Source of the DNA: Haliclona indistincta
Taxonomy: Eukaryota > Porifera > Demospongiae > Haplosclerida > Chalinidae
Length of the DNA stretch: 64,000 nucleotides
NCBI GenBank assembly: GCA_964017065.1
Contig: OZ024783.1
Coordinates: 1,738,134 to 1,802,133, forward strand
Reading direction: 5' to 3'
Both the position numbers and the translations under genes were made by a program. Below are positions 59,976 through 64,000 of this stretch, piece by piece. Below the pieces are notes generated by a model that had not been told where the DNA came from, made no database searches, and worked only from the letters and a program-made list of their open reading frames with translations. Each line of letters starts with the position of its first letter. Position 1 is the stretch's first letter.

Positions 59976-60501
59976 GAGTACTGTACTTAAAACACTTCAT
60001 GTGTGGACAATGCTAATGTGTGTGTGCTAATAGTTGAGTGACTGTAGTTGGTACATCAAAGTTATCAGAATCATCATTTGTAAATTTATAAGCAGTTTGA
60101 TGAAACATTAGTGCAATTGACATACTCTTCTGCTAAATCGTATAGCAAGTAATCATAGCAGTAAACATGTTTACAAGATATTAATGATGCTGAACTATAC
60201 AGTGATCACAGTGTATTTCACAACATCTTACTTAAATTGTTTGTTTCAAAGGTCAATCAGTTTGTTAATTTATCCTCTCCTGTTGATTATTGTTTTTAAA
60301 ATGAGAATTTTCATGTGAACATCGCTGTTTCTAGGGTACTGATTTAATGGGTTAAACCTAAAGTAAAATAAACACTGAGCTTGCTTTTACTGTTGAATAA
60401 TTACTGATTTCAGCACATATCAGCTTTCATTCATTTCGCTGTGGGCCTCAGTCAATTGACCTATGACCACAGACTTGAGAAATAATGTTACATGTATCTA
60501 C
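59976..60501. other. AT-rich intergenic stretch
   Basis: No gene, repeat or relic was recognised. It would include the 3' UTR of the candidate gene ending at 59975. Confidence 0.4.
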
Positions 60502-60505
60502 TTAA

Positions 60506-61368
60506 GGTGGCGGGTGCGCATGAATATCATTATAAGCCTGACTTTTTGTTAACTGTTTTTCTCTACTTATCTGCAGGCCAGAAGCTGCAAACTTGCACTA
60601 CACAGTTGTTTTATGATATACTCACTGTTTATGAACGGTTTTTAGCGATAAAACGCACAGCAGCGCTTGTTCACGACGGGCAGCGCGACGGCGCCTATTG
60701 TACCACTGTACTCGAGCGTCCTAGGTCCTGCAACGCTACAGATCGCCACAGAGCTTTCTCATACCATCGACATGATCACCTAGTATCCCTTTTTTCGATA
60801 TTCGATTCCTAAGTAAAAAAAATAAAAATAACCCTGGATCACCAAACTCTAGCATTAAAGTATGCACGCCTACAATACACAACTTTTTATGAACCATTTC
60901 GTGCTCACATCGTGTTTGCAATTCCAGCGCTCAAGCGCCTAGACTGTTCATACGTGTCTTCTCCAGGTGACCAAGTATGCTTTTTGCTGTTTTCTGCCCG
61001 TGGCGCGAGTTATGGCTGCTGAAGTTCTGCGTGGGCGTATGCGTTTGCCAGTTTTACGTACTTAGGAATCGAATATCGAAAAAAGGGATACTAGGTGATC
61101 ATGTCGATGGTATGAGAAAGCTCTGTGGCGATCTGTAGCGTTGCAGGACCTAGGACGCTCGAGTACAGTGGTACAATAGGCGCCGTCGCGCTGCCCGTCG
61201 TGAACAAGCGCTGCTGTGCGTTTTATCGCTAAAAACCGTTCATAAACAGTGAGTATATCATAAAACAACTGTGTAGTGCACGTTTGCAGCTTCTGGCCTG
61301 CAGATAAGTAGAGAAAAACAGTTAACAAAAAGTCAGGCTTATAATGATATTCATGCGCACCCGCCACC
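60506..61368. mobile_element. 863-bp palindromic element with 310-bp arms
   Basis: Arms 60506-60815 and 61059-61368 are near-identical inverted copies (one difference noticed), starting GGTGGCGGGTGCGCATGAAT, around a 243-bp loop. TTAA flanks both ends (60502-60505, 61369-61372), as for piggyBac or Kolobok-type non-autonomous elements. The same ~101-codon frame in each arm is a by-product of the palindrome, without recognisable domain. Confidence 0.87.
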
Positions 61369-61372
61369 TTAA

Positions 61373-61791
61373 TGTAGCTTGTGAATAATCATTGAGCGCA
61401 AATGGGCTCCTTGGAACCCCCTCTGTTAGAAGAAATATTAATGTTCCAAAGAACTCCAGCTTCATGATAACCTGGCCTCTAAAATCAAACATTCATTAAT
61501 TTTAATTATTTCCAACTATACTGTCATTGAACCAAGAGGCCGCTGAGAGGATGCCCAGCTGATCATAGTAGGCCCTGCAGCACCGACTTAACTAGGGCTA
61601 AATATTGCTGTAGCATACTACGTGTGGAGACTACATAGCAGTAAAGTAGATGCGGATGATCGTGATTTCACCATAACATAAATCGGATCACCAATTAACT
61701 TGTCACCACGCCTATTAATTTTTCTAGTACTAACGCGCGAGTGCATCCCTCATATTTCCCGCGCCGCAATTCATCACCGCATCAGGTTACG
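61373..61791 (+). promoter_or_regulatory. Upstream flank of receptor J
   Basis: From about 61540 to the ATG it matches, inverted, the flanks of A (4694-4920) and G (43972-44190), including gcgcgg/ccgcgc and cacgcg/cgcgag blocks close to the start. It is likely the promoter and 5' UTR by conservation. No TATA box is evident. Confidence 0.5.
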
Positions 61792-64000
61792 ATGAGAAGA
61801 CTCATCATGTTCTCACTGATCTTCTTCTGCTTCAAACTATCTTATTGGTTTGCAGATGCTCAAGACACGTAAGCACTCAGTGTTGTGTGTCATTGATACT
61901 TACACTGCTGCCTTTTTTCATACTCAGATTTAGTTTGAATCTTGTACTAGTAACAGTTGATGGAGTAGAATTCAATGGCTCCCATCCTACTGTCAGAGTG
62001 AGCACACGGCTGGGAAGTGTGCTGCCAGTAAGAAAATATACCCGATGGATTCCAGTCTCAGGTAAGTCAGTCTGACTCAATGCCGTTGATCACAGATTCA
62101 CAGCATGTCTTGGGACTCATGATTAAATCGATATAACAGTGCATGTATGTTGTTTTTCTGTAGACAACTGCGGCACAGCTCACAACTTTACATTTTCATT
62201 GTCTGCAATATTTAATGGTACTATTCTCGACACAGTAGCTAACCCACACTATCAGTTCAGGATTGATCTGTCTCCTGCTGATCACTGCCATTGTTTAACT
62301 GTTGACAGTGCTACTGGTGTTATTGGTAACATTATATTCAATCAATGGAGAGATGGAAGCTTCTGGTGTGGCAGCAACATCACTCAGCTTTGTGCCTCAA
62401 ATAGTACATTCTATTCTGTACTTATAAGTCAGAATGGATCACTGCTAAGAGATGATGCCTTTTTGTGTGACAATTCAACAGATGAGGCTACTATTAGTGA
62501 GTCATAATACTTGCATTAAATAACAATTATTATACAGTACATGCATGCACGACATACAATCATAATATACATTACTAGACAGAAGCTGCTTGCACAATAG
62601 ATTACTGCACTGCAAAAATAATATCGCTGCTTTAACGGGTCATTTGTTACTAGAGATTTGTAGTGAGTAAAATAATTTGTTGTGCTTTTACATGGAATGC
62701 ATGAGTGTGTTATGGCAATGTGCAATTATGTGGAAGCGAAACTAACTGAGCAGAGCTAGCATCCTCAAAATATGATATAAAAATTCCATTCAACAAATGA
62801 CTTGTTAAAAACACATAACCGTTATTGCAGTGTGTATCCCTTCCATTAGGCACTAAGTGCATGACTGTTGATGTTTGGAAAGGAACTCTAAAGTGCACTG
62901 TTAGCCAAGCTAGTCATGAAGAAACGTGCTCTCATGGTGGAAATGGTAATTGTAGTGATGTAGACACAGTTTGTACAACGACATGTCATTGCACGTACTA
63001 TTATGTTTAGCTACATATTAACATAATCGATGAAGTAATAATTGAATGCTTCAATGCATGGTTATCATAGAATGTGTTTGCCGGTGTGTTATTTTACATC
63101 AACGTCTTCCTGCATAGCTACCAGAGTATGTCACTGCAATGGAGAGTGGGGACCAGTTCACTGTCATCCATCACTACAACTAGTAGAGGAACTGGTATGT
63201 TATCAAGTAAACATGCATATTGTTCATACATGCATGTAGCTTGAATCATCTCTACCTGAAGATAGTCTCATGATTCTAAGTCAGCTACTACCAAACACTA
63301 CCACCATCACTCAGCGATTGGATCTCCTCATGAGAGCTGTGCAGCAACAACTCAACACAACACAAGGAATAACAGATACATTCCTACAGGTATAGCTAAA
63401 CACTATTTCTAGTTTAGATATCAAAATTAATCATCTCTTGTGTAAACATAATTACAGTTGATTCTGAACATCGTTGAAGATATACCAATAATTGAGGTAA
63501 GTGTTATATTCAATTTCATCAGTCTAAAACATCTACAACTAGAGTTCTAATGAACACATACCCGTGTGCTGAACTAGGAGCTAAACATGACTACTCCAGC
63601 ATTACTGCAACATGCATGTTACAGGCTTACAGCTAGCCCATAGACAGCTCCAGAAAAATAGATGATAGCATACATGCACTAACAGTTGATTGGCACATCA
63701 CAGAAGGCCTCAAGAAAGACTGATCATACCATAGCTACATGTATAGGCCTCAAGAAGTTTAATGGCTCTGACGTACGGTACATGCACATGAGACTGACTG
63801 AGGACATCGACATGGATAGGAGGTTGGGTGACACACCCACAATACCGTAAAGTGCTCTTACAAGCAAGGACACGTAGCTTTAGAAAGCCATGGATTAGCC
63901 GCTCGAGTAAGGCTTGCCAGCACAGAAAACGTCTTCATAGGACTATAAATTCAGTGAAGAAGCTGCAGAGAGTGTTTTCGTGGAGATTTTCGAGCTGTAC
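61792..64000 (+). CDS. Adhesion GPCR gene J, inverted, 5' half only in window
   Basis: The only plus-strand receptor. Exons 61792-61868 (MRRLIMFSLIFFCFKLSYWF), 61928-62061, 62164-62496, 62850-62994 (type I, GGNGNCSDVDTV), 63125-63194, 63240-63389, 63458-63496. They sum to 948 bases with correct phases and no lesion. Intron 7 has a GT donor. In C the next exon follows within ~110 bp; here none is seen in the remaining ~500 bp, so intron 7 is enlarged or the gene is truncated. No GAIN, GPS or TM part is visible. Family role as for the other receptors. Confidence 0.8.
63530..64000. other. Unrecognised sequence after exon 7 of J
   Basis: Receptor intron similarity (to A near 3000-3040) ends about 63540. 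The rest has no recognised feature and could be an insertion in intron 7 or the edge of the inverted block. Confidence 0.4.

Noticed and set aside
60492..61367. Identical ~101-codon proteins on opposite strands
   Set aside because: They are the two arms of one palindromic element; the frames exist only because the arms are inverted copies.
1..64000. tRNA, rRNA and bacterial-type operon signals
   Set aside because: None seen; genes are intron-rich and without ribosome-binding-site structure.

Overview
This is eukaryotic, very probably metazoan, DNA: AT-rich, with short GT-AG (sometimes GC-AG) introns, many small inverted-repeat transposons and a tandem family of adhesion G-protein-coupled receptors (aGPCRs). 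Expanded aGPCR arrays, secreted parallel beta-helix proteins with a polytopic C-terminus, and very short introns suggest a sponge, most likely a demosponge. That assignment is inference; the window contains no rRNA or mitochondrial marker.

The backbone is an array of aGPCR genes, nearly all on the minus strand: A (1-4693, 3' end off the window), B (5715-12268), C (13323-17369), D (fragment, 18101-21316), F (25724-30833), G (32884-43971), H (44816-50726), I (fragment, 58325-59062), plus one inverted copy J on the plus strand from 61792. The full gene has 21 exons: signal peptide, three ectodomain exons, a Cys-rich hormone-receptor-like module, a GAIN-like region, a GPS with the cleavage motif HLT, seven membrane segments, and a C-tail starting VRDAYI. 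Only B and F look intact. B adds up to 808 codons in phase. The others carry lesions: C lacks exon 1 and has a 4-bp frameshift, G has a 6.9-kb transposon in its signal-peptide exon, H has a 1.6-kb transposon in exon 3, A has lost an intron boundary, and D and I are 3' fragments.

A second family lies directly downstream of F-type receptors: a secreted beta-helix protein with a polytopic C-terminus. One copy is intact (21504-25214, 1236 aa), one is a decayed pseudogene (53992-57763) and one is a 5' stub (52811-53065). Receptor and beta-helix gene appear to have duplicated as a unit.

The mobile elements are well preserved. The best is a Mutator-like element (37031-43935) with 58-bp terminal inverted repeats, a 9-bp target duplication and a 12-exon transposase gene whose exons join in phase into 917 codons. 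It carries at least three nested small elements of its own. There are also piggyBac-like 0.6-kb elements with TTAA duplications (one inserted in the end of another), an hAT-like foldback, an 863-bp palindrome with 310-bp arms, and a LINE relic. A 200-base assembly gap (59588-59787) abuts a foldback.

The most informative structures are the mosaic receptor G (ectodomain of one subfamily, GPS and 7TM of another, with a leftover exon piece at the joint), the two C-tail classes (one ending in a PDZ-ligand-like ETIV), and the complete MULE. Together they show a receptor cluster evolving by duplication, domain swapping and transposon disruption.
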